In this document: one piece after another, positions 1-12,146 of the stretch
Numbering within the stretch: position 1 is the stretch's first letter
Layout: the number at the start of each line of letters is the position of its first letter
NCBI GenBank assembly: GCA_018240985.1
Contig: JAFEER010000283.1
Span: 1 to 56,039, forward strand
Direction: 5' to 3'
Length of the DNA stretch: 56,039 nt
From: Pseudomonadota bacterium
GTDB lineage: Bacteria > Pseudomonadota > Gammaproteobacteria > Burkholderiales > Burkholderiaceae_C
Notes under the pieces: model-generated
Told to the model about the DNA's origin: nothing
Databases searched by the model: none
Seen by the model: only the letters and a program-made list of their open reading frames with translations
Made by a program: the position numbers and the translations under genes

Positions 1-187
1 CGTATCCTGTTCCATTCGCGCCTCGCCTTGAGTTGAGCCTCAAGGATACGGCAAATACTCATATTAAGTTAGCGCTTATGGGCGAAAGCCGGAATCCAGA
101 CGCCCGCCCAGGTCACAACGGTAGATTCCGGCTTTCGCCGGAATGACGGTGATCTGAGGAATGTTCCTAATCAAGCAAAGTTGATGG
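1..187. other. intergenic leader of dgt with nested inverted repeats
   Basis: No gene is seen. Bases 1-8 and 43-50 are complementary and enclose a second small hairpin (26-32 with 39-45). A 16-bp perfect inverted repeat follows at 81-96 and 124-139. Its sequence (GGCGAAAGCCGGAATC and complement) is the kind of dispersed palindrome common between genes in many proteobacteria. No clear Shine-Dalgarno precedes dgt. Confidence 0.6.
81..139. repeat. 16-bp perfect inverted repeat (dispersed palindrome)
   Basis: Arms 81-96 and 124-139 are exact reverse complements separated by 27 bases. The arm sequence resembles widely dispersed proteobacterial intergenic palindromes. No other full copy was noticed in this window. 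Confidence 0.7.
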
Positions 188-193
188 TTGTTG

Positions 194-1363
194 ATGCCTG
201 ACCATAGCCTCGCCCCCTACGCCTGCGACCCGGCGCGCAGCCGTGGCCGCCGCTACCCCGAGCCGCCCGCGCCCACGCGCACCGAGTACCAGCGCGACCG
301 CGACCGCATCGTGCATTCCACGGCCTTCCGGCGCCTGGTCTACAAGACCCAGGTGTTCCTGAACCACGAGGGCGACCTGTTCCGCACGCGGCTCACGCAT
401 TCGCTGGAGGTGGCGCAGCTGGGCCGCTCCATCGCACGCTCACTGCGTCTGAACGAGGATCTGGTCGAGGCCATCTGCCTGGCGCACGACCTGGGCCACA
501 CGCCCTTTGGCCATGCGGGGCAGGACATGCTCAACGACTGCATGGCGGACTCTGGCGGCTTTGAGCACAACCTGCAGAGCCTGCGCGTGGTCGATCAGCT
601 GGAGGAACGCTATCCGCAGTACGACGGCATCAACCTCAGCTTTGAGACGCGCGAGGGCATCCTCAAGCACTGCTCGCGCCGCAATGCCGAGCTGCTGGAG
701 GCGCGCGAGCCAGGCGGCGTGGGCCAGCGCTTTCTTATGGGGCAGCAGCCCAGCCTGGAAGCCCAGCTGTGCAACCTGGCCGACGAGATCGCCTACAACG
801 CGCACGACATCGACGACGGCGTGCGCTCGGGCCTGATCACGTTGGAGCAGCTGCGGGACGTTCCGCTGTTCGAGCGGTATCGCGCCCAGGCCGCAGCCGA
901 GTATCCACAGCTGCTGCAGACAGCCAACCGACGCCGCTTGCTGGCCGAGGCCATACGCCGCATGCTCAGCGACCAGGTCTATGACGTGATTGACGCCACG
1001 CGTGCGGCGCTGGCGCAGCATGCGCCGACCGACGTGGATGCCGTGCGTGCGTTGCCCGTGCTGGTGGGCTTTTCAAGCGAGATGCGCGCGCAGTCGCGGC
1101 AGCTGAAAGGTTTTTTGTTCCATGAGCTGTACCGCCACCCGCAGGTGATGCAGACCACGGAGCGGGCGCGCCAGGTGGTGCATGAGCTGTTCGCCATCTA
1201 CTTCGATGAGCCGCAACAGATGCGGGCTGCGCAGGCGGCTGCAGCGCTGCAAGGCGATGCGCAGCGACGCGCGCGCACCGTGGCCGACTTCATCGGCGGC
1301 ATGACGGATCGGTACGCCGCACGCGAGCATGAGCGCCTGACGGGACAGCGCCTGCTGGGCTGA
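194..1363 (+). CDS. dgt: deoxyguanosinetriphosphate triphosphohydrolase-like protein
   Basis: HD-superfamily dNTP hydrolase, expected to split a dNTP into the deoxynucleoside and tripolyphosphate and so help set dNTP pools in the cytoplasm. About 389 aa, the usual length of the shorter Dgt-like family. Visible motifs are the metal-binding His near residue 69 (THSLEV), the HD pair at about 98-99 (AHDLGHTPFGH) and a downstream NLADEIAYNAHD motif supplying the last Asp. The frame also opens with two TTG codons at 188 and 191; I chose the first ATG at 194. Substrate preference (dGTP or broad) cannot be read from sequence. It is followed 63 bp later by a DUF1415 gene on the same strand. Confidence 0.9.
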   Translation: MPDHSLAPYACDPARSRGRRYPEPPAPTRTEYQRDRDRIVHSTAFRRLVYKTQVFLNHEGDLFRTRLTHSLEVAQLGRSIARSLRLNEDLVEAICLAHDLGHTPFGHAGQDMLNDCMADSGGFEHNLQSLRVVDQLEERYPQYDGINLSFETREGILKHCSRRNAELLEAREPGGVGQRFLMGQQPSLEAQLCNLADEIAYNAHDIDDGVRSGLITLEQLRDVPLFERYRAQAAAEYPQLLQTANRRRLLAEAIRRMLSDQVYDVIDATRAALAQHAPTDVDAVRALPVLVGFSSEMRAQSRQLKGFLFHELYRHPQVMQTTERARQVVHELFAIYFDEPQQMRAAQAAAALQGDAQRRARTVADFIGGMTDRYAAREHERLTGQRLLG

Positions 1364-1426
1364 ACGGCGGAGTGGAAAAGGAGGCGGGGCATACAATGCC
1401 TGCCCCTTGATGGAGAGCGCCAGACC

Positions 1427-2071
1427 ATGACCAACGCCCCTGCACCTGATCCAAGCAACCCAGCTGCCAATGACGACGCCGTGGTGGTGCAGGACACCGT
1501 GCGCTGGCTGGAGCGCGCCGTCATCGGCCTGAACCTGTGCCCGTTTGCCAAGAGCGTGCACACCAAGGGGCAGATCCATTATGTTGTGACGCCCGCCACC
1601 GACGGGCGCGAGCTGCTACAGGATTTGCAGCGCGAGCTGGAGGCGCTGGCCGAGGCAGCGCCCGAGAAGCGCGACACCACGCTGCTCATCGCGCCGCAGG
1701 CCATGCCGGATTTTCTCGACTTCAACGACTTTCTGGAGCTGGCCGACGAGCTGGTCGAGGCCATGGACTTGGCCGGCATCCTGCAGGTGGCGTCGTTCCA
1801 CCCGCGGTTCCAGTTCGAAGGCACGCTGGCCGACGATGTCAGCAACTGCACCAATCGCGCGCCATACCCCACGCTGCACCTGCTGCGCGAAGAGAGCATC
1901 GACCGCGCCGTGGAGGCCTTCCCCGAGGCCGAGGAGATCTTCGAGCGCAACATCGAGGTGCTGGAACAGCTGGGCATGCCGGGCTGGGAGAAGCTGGATG
2001 TCGGCCCGCGCTGCCCCATGGGCCATGGCGCCAAGCACGGCAAACCGGGTGACGAAAAGGGCGGTGCATGA
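1427..2071 (+). CDS. DUF1415 family protein
   Basis: A 214-aa soluble protein without signal peptide or membrane segment. It matches the conserved DUF1415 pattern: an N-terminal WLERAVIGLNLCPFAK segment with a conserved Cys near residue 38, a DFLDFNDFLELAD segment and an ASFHPRFQFEG segment. The family has no established biochemical function. It overlaps the next gene by 4 bp (ATGA at 2068-2071), so the two are probably co-translated. The start has a plausible GGAGAG ribosome-binding site just upstream (about 1411-1416). Confidence 0.85.
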   Translation: MTNAPAPDPSNPAANDDAVVVQDTVRWLERAVIGLNLCPFAKSVHTKGQIHYVVTPATDGRELLQDLQRELEALAEAAPEKRDTTLLIAPQAMPDFLDFNDFLELADELVEAMDLAGILQVASFHPRFQFEGTLADDVSNCTNRAPYPTLHLLREESIDRAVEAFPEAEEIFERNIEVLEQLGMPGWEKLDVGPRCPMGHGAKHGKPGDEKGGA

Positions 2072-2943
2072 GCCGCGCGCAATCCAAGGCGGATGCCGCC
2101 GAGGCCGCGCGGGCTGCGGTGCTGGCCGAGCTGCGGCCGGGCCAGTCCATCGAGTTGCTGCAAGAACTGCACATCCTCACGCGCGAGGGGCGGCTGAACC
2201 AGGATTCGCGACGCAAGCTCAAGCAGGTGTACCACCTGTACCAGTTCATCGAGCCGCTGCTGCAGGAGCTGTCCAGGGACGGCCATGCCCCGCTGCTGGC
2301 CGACCATGGCGCGGGCAAGTCCTACCTGGGCTTCATCCTCTACGACCTGTTCTTCAGGCAGCTGGGGCGTGGCGAAATCTACGGCATCGAGTGGCGCGCC
2401 GAGCTGGTGCAGCGCTCGCGCGAACTGGCCGCGCGCCTGGGCTTCGAGCGCATGCGCTTTCTCGACATGGCCGTGGCCGATGCCGCGGCGCAGGCCGACC
2501 TGCCCGAGCGCTTTGACATAGTCACCGCCCTGCACGCCTGCGACACCGCCACCGACGACGCCATCGCCTTTGGCCTGCAAAAGCAGGCCCGCGCCATGGT
2601 GCTCGTCCCCTGCTGCCAGGCCGAGGTAGCGGCCAGCCTGCGCCAGACCAAGGCCCTCTCCCTGTCGCGCACGCCGCTGGCCGAGCTCTGGCGCCACCCC
2701 ATTCACACGCGCGAACTGGGCAGCCAGATCACCAACGTGCTGCGCTGCCTGCATCTGGAGGCATCGGGCTACCAGGTCACCGTGACCGAGCTGGTGGGCT
2801 GGGAGCACAGCCTGAAGAACGAACTCATCCTGGCGCGCTACACCGGCCAGAAAAAGCACAGCGCACGCGAGCGCCTGGCCGCCATCCTGGCCGAGTTCGG
2901 CCTCACCCAGGCCCTGGGCCCACGCTTTGGGCTGCAAGCCTAA
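2068..2943 (+). CDS. class I SAM-dependent methyltransferase
   Basis: A 291-aa protein with a Rossmann-type AdoMet-binding motif around residues 77-90 (LADHGAGKSYLGF), an acidic residue after the next strand (GIEWRAEL) and a second motif near FDIVTALHACDTATDD. A conserved PCCQ segment lies near residue 184. This pattern resembles the Methyltransf_32-type methyltransferases; the substrate is unknown, and RNA or a small molecule are both possible. It is translationally coupled to the DUF1415 gene (4-bp overlap). Its TAA stop (2941-2943) forms the first three bases of a RAYT-associated palindrome, so the repeat abuts and supplies the gene end. Confidence 0.8.
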   Translation: MSRAQSKADAAEAARAAVLAELRPGQSIELLQELHILTREGRLNQDSRRKLKQVYHLYQFIEPLLQELSRDGHAPLLADHGAGKSYLGFILYDLFFRQLGRGEIYGIEWRAELVQRSRELAARLGFERMRFLDMAVADAAAQADLPERFDIVTALHACDTATDDAIAFGLQKQARAMVLVPCCQAEVAASLRQTKALSLSRTPLAELWRHPIHTRELGSQITNVLRCLHLEASGYQVTVTELVGWEHSLKNELILARYTGQKKHSARERLAAILAEFGLTQALGPRFGLQA

Positions 2944-3037
2944 TTGGGGTCAGAGTCCAATTAGCCTAATTGGGGTCAGAGTCCAATTAATTGACAAGCA
3001 GATCGCCGGCTGGATAATTGGAGTCTGACCCCAATTA
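2941..3037. repeat. three REP-like 23-bp palindromes upstream of the RAYT gene
   Basis: Copies at 2941-2963 and 2967-2989 are identical direct repeats with a 26-bp period. A third at 3015-3037 is inverted, with one mismatch. Each is an imperfect palindrome (TAATTGG...CCAATTA). The first copy contains the upstream gene's stop codon. The last base of the third copy is the first base of the AAGGAG ribosome-binding site (3037-3042) of the transposase. Confidence 0.85.
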
Positions 3038-3047
3038 AGGAGATCTT

Positions 3048-3740
3048 ATGGCTCGTCTGCCCCGTCTCACGGTTCCTGGCTATCCGCACCATGTCATTCA
3101 GCGCGGCAACAACCGGCAGATGATCTTCAGGGATGCGGCGGACTACGAGTTCATGCTCGGTCTGCTGGCCGAGCAGGCATCGAAGCAGCAGGTGGCCCTG
3201 CATGCCTATGTGCTCATGGGCAACCATTTCCACCTGCTGGCCACACCGCAGACGCAGGATGGCCTGCCCTTGATGATGCAGGCCGTGGGGCGCAGCTATG
3301 TGCGCTATTTCAACCACCGCCACCAGCGCAGCGGCACGCTGTGGGAGGGGCGCTACCGCTCGACCATCGTGCAGTCCGAGCGCTACCTGCTGGCCTGCAT
3401 GGTCTATATCGACCTGAACCCGGTGCGTGCGGGCATGGTGGCGCAGCCGGGGGACTACCCATGGTCGGGCTACGCCCACTACATGGGGCGGCGCAATGAC
3501 CCGCTGGTCACGCCGCATGCCTTGTACTGGGAACTGGGCAACACCCCCTTTGCACGCGAGGCGGCCTACGGCGAGCTGGTGCAGGCCGGCCTTGCCGGGG
3601 CAGACCAGAAGCAGATCAGCCAGTCCGTGCATTCCGGCTGGGCCCTGGGTGAGGCGGGTTTCATTGCTGCGTTGCAACAACATACCGAACGCCGTGTTGC
3701 CAAGGGCAGGGCGGGGCGTCCCGCCATTGTTTCTGACTGA
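3048..3740 (+). CDS. REP-associated tyrosine transposase (IS200-like Y1 domain)
   Basis: A 230-aa HUH-type single-strand transposase of the RAYT/TnpA-REP group. The HUH motif is visible as H60-F-H62 in VLMGNHFHLL, and the likely nucleophile tyrosine lies in SYVRYFN (Y84 or Y87). The segments GTLWEGRYRS and YIDLNPVRAGMV are typical of the group. The N-terminus (ARLPRLTVPGYPHHVIQRGNN) is also characteristic. The ATG at 3048 has a good AAGGAG site six bases upstream. The frame is full length and looks active. It lies within its cognate palindromes, which supports a role in repeat mobility or maintenance. Confidence 0.9.
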   Translation: MARLPRLTVPGYPHHVIQRGNNRQMIFRDAADYEFMLGLLAEQASKQQVALHAYVLMGNHFHLLATPQTQDGLPLMMQAVGRSYVRYFNHRHQRSGTLWEGRYRSTIVQSERYLLACMVYIDLNPVRAGMVAQPGDYPWSGYAHYMGRRNDPLVTPHALYWELGNTPFAREAAYGELVQAGLAGADQKQISQSVHSGWALGEAGFIAALQQHTERRVAKGRAGRPAIVSD

Positions 3741-3830
3741 TTGAATGGCCAATAGCGGCGTAAAACATGCGTTTAATGCTATTGAATTTATTGTGTCCCT
3801 AATTTTTAAAGAACAAAAATAACGTCTGAT

Positions 3831-3853
3831 TAATTGGACTCTGACCCCAATTA
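3831..3853 (-). repeat. REP-like 23-bp palindrome downstream of the RAYT gene
   Basis: Exact reverse complement of the copy at 2941-2963. It closes the RAYT unit about 90 bp after the transposase stop and lies 69 bp before gltB, inside the probable gltB promoter region. Confidence 0.85.
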
Positions 3854-3863
3854 ATATGCTTGC

Positions 3864-3883
3864 AACGCATGAAGTGATGCGTT
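3864..3883. promoter_or_regulatory. 7-bp inverted repeat upstream of gltB
   Basis: AACGCAT at 3864-3870 and ATGCGTT at 3877-3883 are exact complements with a 6-base spacer, 39 bp before the gltB ATG. It could be an operator for a dimeric regulator or a small leader hairpin. No regulator can be named. Confidence 0.35.
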
Positions 3884-3921
3884 AATCTGCTCATCTTGCG
3901 AAATTTTTGAGAAAGCGCGCG

Positions 3922-8673
<4,752 letters not shown>

Positions 8674-8680
8674 TTAGAGA

Positions 8681-8759
8681 CTCCCTCCCCCTCTGGGGGA
8701 GGGCAGGGGTGGGGGCCAGCGACGCTTGCGCGTCGATGCCGGCAAGATGCCGGCGCTCC
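8681..8759. repeat. 79-bp dispersed repeat, copy 1 (gltB-gltD gap)
   Basis: Starts with the hairpin-forming CTCCCTCCCCCTCTGGGGGA segment, then a G-rich stretch and a small palindrome (ATGCCGGCAAGATGCCGGC). A copy of identical length with two differences lies at 16994-17072. Because it sits between co-transcribed gltB and gltD, it would form structure in the gltBD mRNA. Confidence 0.85.
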
Positions 8760-8821
8760 GGCCCCCGTCTCCAAAGACCCCACATCCCACGAACACAGAC
8801 AGCAGCGAAGGACCCACGATC

Positions 8822-10300
8822 ATGGGCAAGACCACCGGCTTTATGGAATACGAGCGCATCGAGGAGGGCTACCCGGCCCCCGCAGAGCGCGTGAAGAACT
8901 ACAAGGAATTCGTCATCGGCCTGGCGCCTGAGCAGTCCAAGGTTCAGGCGGCGCGCTGCATGGACTGCGGCACGCCGTTCTGCAACCAGGGCTGCCCGGT
9001 GAACAACATCATTCCGGACTTCAACGACCTCGTGTACCACGGCGACTGGAAGAGCGCGAGCACGGTGCTGCATAGCACCAACAACTTCCCCGAGTTCACC
9101 GGCCGCATCTGCCCCGCGCCCTGCGAGGCCGCCTGCACGCTGAACATCAACGACGATGCCGTCGGCATCAAGAGCATCGAGCATGCCATCGTGGATCGCG
9201 CCTGGGCCGAGGGCTGGCTACCGCCGCAGCCGGCAAAGCACAAGACAGGCAGGAAGGTCGCCATCGTCGGCAGCGGCCCGGCCGGCCTGGCGGCGGCGCA
9301 GCAGCTGGCGCGCGCGGGCCACAGCGTCACGGTGTTCGAGAAGAACGACCGCATCGGCGGCCTGCTGCGCTACGGCATCCCCGACTTCAAGCTCGACAAG
9401 GGCCATATCGACCAGCGCGCCAGGCAGTTGGAGGCCGAAGGCGTGGTGTTTCGCACCGGCGTGTTCGTGGGCGACGCCCAGGAGGGCCTTGGCAAGGACA
9501 GCAAGGTGACGAACTGGGCCAAGGAAACCATCAGCCCGGCGCAGCTGCAAAAGGACTTTGACGCGGTGGTGCTGACCGGCGGCGCCGAGGCCTCGCGCGA
9601 CCTGCCCGTGCCCGGGCGCGAGCTGGCCGGCATCCACTTCGCCATGGAATTCCTGCCGCAGCAAAACAAGGTCAACGCCGGCGACAAGGTGAAGGGCCAG
9701 CTGCGCGCCGACGGCAAGCATGTCATCGTCATCGGCGGCGGCGACACCGGCAGCGACTGCGTGGGCACCAGCAACCGCCACGGCGCGGCCAGCGTGACGC
9801 AGTTCGAGGTCATGCCCATGCCGCCCGTGGCCGAGAACAAGCCGTTGGTCTGGCCCTACTGGCCGATCAAGCTGCGCACCAGCTCCAGCCACGACGAGGG
9901 CTGCCAGCGCGAATTCGCCATCGCCACCAAGGAATTCATCGGCAAGGGCGGCAAGGTGACGGCCCTGAAAACCGTGCAGGTGGAATTCAAGGACGGCAAG
10001 TTCACCGAGGTGGCCGGCACCGAGAAGGAATACAAGGCCGACCTGGTGCTGCTCGCCATGGGCTTCACGGCACCCGTCGCCGCCGTGCTCGACGCCTTTG
10101 GCGTGGACAAGGACGCGCGCGGCAACGTGCGCGCCAGCACCGACTTCACGGGCGGCTACGCCACGAATGTGGCCAAGGTGTTTGCCGCCGGCGACATGCG
10201 CCGGGGCCAGTCGCTGGTGGTCTGGGCCATCCGCGAGGGCCGCCAGGCGGCGCGCGCGGTGGATGAGTTCCTGATGGGCGCGAGCGATCTGCCGCGTTGA
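8822..10300 (+). CDS. gltD: glutamate synthase small subunit
   Basis: Supplies electrons from NADPH through FAD and iron-sulfur centres to GltB. 492 aa. The N-terminal 4Fe-4S cysteines are C46, C49, C54, C58 ([12 protein letters not shown]) and C97, C101, C105 ([10 protein letters not shown]). The FAD-binding GSGPAG lies at about 150-155 and the NADPH-binding GGGDTG at about 305-310. The frame is open back to 8726, but that extension is encoded by the intergenic repeat (it reads MPALRPPSP). ATG 8822 follows GAAGGA and starts the conserved [11 protein letters not shown]. It probably forms an operon with gltB and ends before a strong terminator. Confidence 0.96.
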   Translation: MGKTTGFMEYERIEEGYPAPAERVKNYKEFVIGLAPEQSKVQAARCMDCGTPFCNQGCPVNNIIPDFNDLVYHGDWKSASTVLHSTNNFPEFTGRICPAPCEAACTLNINDDAVGIKSIEHAIVDRAWAEGWLPPQPAKHKTGRKVAIVGSGPAGLAAAQQLARAGHSVTVFEKNDRIGGLLRYGIPDFKLDKGHIDQRARQLEAEGVVFRTGVFVGDAQEGLGKDSKVTNWAKETISPAQLQKDFDAVVLTGGAEASRDLPVPGRELAGIHFAMEFLPQQNKVNAGDKVKGQLRADGKHVIVIGGGDTGSDCVGTSNRHGAASVTQFEVMPMPPVAENKPLVWPYWPIKLRTSSSHDEGCQREFAIATKEFIGKGGKVTALKTVQVEFKDGKFTEVAGTEKEYKADLVLLAMGFTAPVAAVLDAFGVDKDARGNVRASTDFTGGYATNVAKVFAAGDMRRGQSLVVWAIREGRQAARAVDEFLMGASDLPR

Positions 10301-10313
10301 GGTGAAAAAGGCT

Positions 10314-10534
10314 TGACTATGTACATGTCGCAGAAGCCCCTCACCCCTCCCGGGGGCAGCAGCGAGACGCTGCGCTCTTCAGGCTGTCCAGTTGCACATT
10401 GGTGCAACTGGAGCCGCAGCCTTCAGCCCCAAAGGGGCGAGGGCGATCGCTTGCGCCGGTATTTCTCCCTCTCCCCCTGGGAGAGGGTGGGGGTGAGGGC
10501 CGGCGGCTTGATTTGAGACATGCCGCTATTCAGG
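10314..10534. repeat. MITE-like dispersed repeat, family B copy 1
   Basis: A ~220-bp intergenic element. Its outer ends are imperfect inverted repeats (TGACTATGTACATGTCGCAG against the complement of GAGACATGCCGCTATTCAG). The core has a CCCCTCACCC arm and a matching GGGTGAGGG arm. A second, shorter copy lies at 54245-54392. This copy holds an extra hairpin (10388-10412, a CAGTTGCAC/GTGCAACTG stem) absent from the other. Confidence 0.75.
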
Positions 10535-10561
10535 TAATAAAGGCCTGCAGGCCGTATGTAA

Positions 10562-10602
10562 AAAGCGCTGGTAGCTATCAGATCGATAGCTACCAGCGCT
10601 TT
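10562..10602. terminator. bidirectional rho-independent terminator
   Basis: An 18-bp perfect stem (10562-10579 with 10585-10602) and a 5-base loop, flanked by A-rich and T-rich sides, so it can stop both gltD (+) and the convergent mmsA (-). The stem sequence GCGCTGGTAGCTATC belongs to a repeat theme (AGCGCTT...AGCTATCA) found at several other intergenic sites in the window. Confidence 0.85.
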
Positions 10603-10624
10603 CTTTTGGGCGCGTTGCCGTGGC

Positions 10625-12130
10625 TTACTTCATGGTGATGGTGGTGTTCACCGCATCGCCGCTGCTGCCATGGTCTTCATACCAGCGTGCCGTCACGGTC
10701 TTGGTCTGGGTCCAGAACTGCACCGCCTGCTTGCCGTTCGGCCCCAGGTCACCGAGCTTGGAGGCGCGTGACCCGGTGAAGCTGAAGTAGGCCACCGGCA
10801 CCGGAATCGGCACGTTGATGCCCACCTGGCCCACGTTGATGTCGTGCTGGTACTTGCGCGCCGCCCAGCCGCTGCCGGTGAAGATGGAGGTGCCGTTACC
10901 GTTGGGGTTGCGGTTGATGAAGGCGATGGCGTCTTCCAGCGTGTCCACGCAGACGACGTCCAGCACGGGGCCAAAGATCTCCTGGTGGTAGATGTCCATG
11001 CTCTCGGTCACGTCACTGAAGATCGTCGGGCCGACGAAGTTGCCCTTCTCATAGCCCTTGACCACGCAGTCGCGGCCGTCCAGCAGCAGCTTGGCGCCTT
11101 GGGCCACGCCGGATTCGATCAGGCCCAGCACGCGCTGCTTGGCGCGCGGGTTCACCAGCGGGCCCAGGTCGGCGCTGCGGTCGCTGCCCGGGCCCACCTT
11201 CAGGGCCTTGGACTTGGCCACCACATCGGGCAGCCAGTCGCGCGCCGCGCCCACGAACACCGCCACCGAATTCGCCATGCAGCGCTGGCCCGCGGCGCCG
11301 AAGGCCGAGCCCAGCAGGTTGTTCAGCGCATGCTCCTTGGGCGCGTCGGGCATGACCACGCAGTGGTTCTTGGCGCCCATCATGGACTGCACGCGCTTGC
11401 CGGCCTCGCTGGCGCGGCGGTAGATATGCGTGCCCACGTGTGTGGAGCCGATGAAGGACAGGGCCTTGATGTCCGGGTGGTCGCACAGCATGTCGGCCAC
11501 CTCGGGGCCGCCGTGGACGACGTTCAGCACGCCGGGCGGCACGCCGGCCTCGTGCGCCAGCTCCACCAGGCGCATGGTGGAACTCGGATCCTGCTCCGAC
11601 GGCTTCAGGATGAAGGTGTTGCCGCAGGCAATGGCCATGGGGAACATGAAGCAGGGCAGCATGACGGGGAAGTTGAAGGCCGTGATGCCCGCGCCCACGC
11701 CCAGCGGCTGCAGCAGGTTGTACACGTCCACGCCGGTGGCGGCGTTCTCGGCAATCTCGCCCAGCTGCAGCGTGGTGATGGAGCAGGCATGCTCCACCAC
11801 CTCCAGGCCGCGGCCGACCTCGCCCTCGGCATCGGGCAGGGTCTTGCCATGCTCGCGCGTGATCAGCTGGGCCAGCTCGCTGGTGTGCTCGCGGATCAGG
11901 TGCTGGAGCTTGAGCATGATGCGCATGCGCGCGCCCAGCGAGACGCTGCGCCAGCTCTGGAAGGCCTCATGCGCATTGGCGACGGCCAGGTTGACCTCCT
12001 CGCGCGTGGCAAACGGCACGCGCGCCACGACCTCCTGCGTCGCGGGGTTGGTGACGTCGCGCCACTCGGTGCTCTTGGACGGGTAGGGCTTGCCGCCGAT
12101 GAAATGGTGGATGGTGGTGGGTGTGCTCAT
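10625..12130 (-). CDS. mmsA: CoA-acylating methylmalonate-semialdehyde dehydrogenase
   Basis: Oxidises methylmalonate semialdehyde (or malonate semialdehyde) with NAD and CoA to propionyl-CoA (or acetyl-CoA), in valine, beta-alanine or inositol breakdown. 501 aa, normal length. Aldehyde dehydrogenase landmarks are FNFP near 152, the cofactor Lys in LKPSEQ near 176, FIGST near 227 and the catalytic Cys284 in GQRCMA. The QPLGVGAGITAFNFP segment is characteristic of MmsA. An AGGAGC site lies 6-7 bases before the ATG at 12130. It lies 16 bp after an ABC binding-protein gene on the same strand and opposite a divergent LysR gene, suggesting one regulated catabolic unit. Confidence 0.92.
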   Translation of the reverse strand: MSTPTTIHHFIGGKPYPSKSTEWRDVTNPATQEVVARVPFATREEVNLAVANAHEAFQSWRSVSLGARMRIMLKLQHLIREHTSELAQLITREHGKTLPDAEGEVGRGLEVVEHACSITTLQLGEIAENAATGVDVYNLLQPLGVGAGITAFNFPVMLPCFMFPMAIACGNTFILKPSEQDPSSTMRLVELAHEAGVPPGVLNVVHGGPEVADMLCDHPDIKALSFIGSTHVGTHIYRRASEAGKRVQSMMGAKNHCVVMPDAPKEHALNNLLGSAFGAAGQRCMANSVAVFVGAARDWLPDVVAKSKALKVGPGSDRSADLGPLVNPRAKQRVLGLIESGVAQGAKLLLDGRDCVVKGYEKGNFVGPTIFSDVTESMDIYHQEIFGPVLDVVCVDTLEDAIAFINRNPNGNGTSIFTGSGWAARKYQHDINVGQVGINVPIPVPVAYFSFTGSRASKLGDLGPNGKQAVQFWTQTKTVTARWYEDHGSSGDAVNTTITMK

Positions 12131-12146
12131 GATCGGGCTCCTGGGT

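Larger units (their letters stand above)
2941..3853. mobile_element. RAYT transposase unit with four flanking palindromic repeats
   Basis: A single-gene unit: a REP-associated tyrosine transposase with two direct copies of a 23-bp palindrome and one inverted copy upstream, and one inverted copy downstream. In this family the transposase acts on hairpin-forming REP sequences as single-stranded DNA. The unit lies between the methyltransferase and gltB, which it may separate. Outer edges are set by the first and last repeat copy; no target duplication was found, as expected for HUH enzymes. Confidence 0.75.

Noticed and set aside
8726..8821. N-terminal extension of GltD from an upstream in-frame start
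   Set aside because: The extension is translated from the 79-bp intergenic repeat and its flank; the family starts at ATG 8822, which has a ribosome-binding site.
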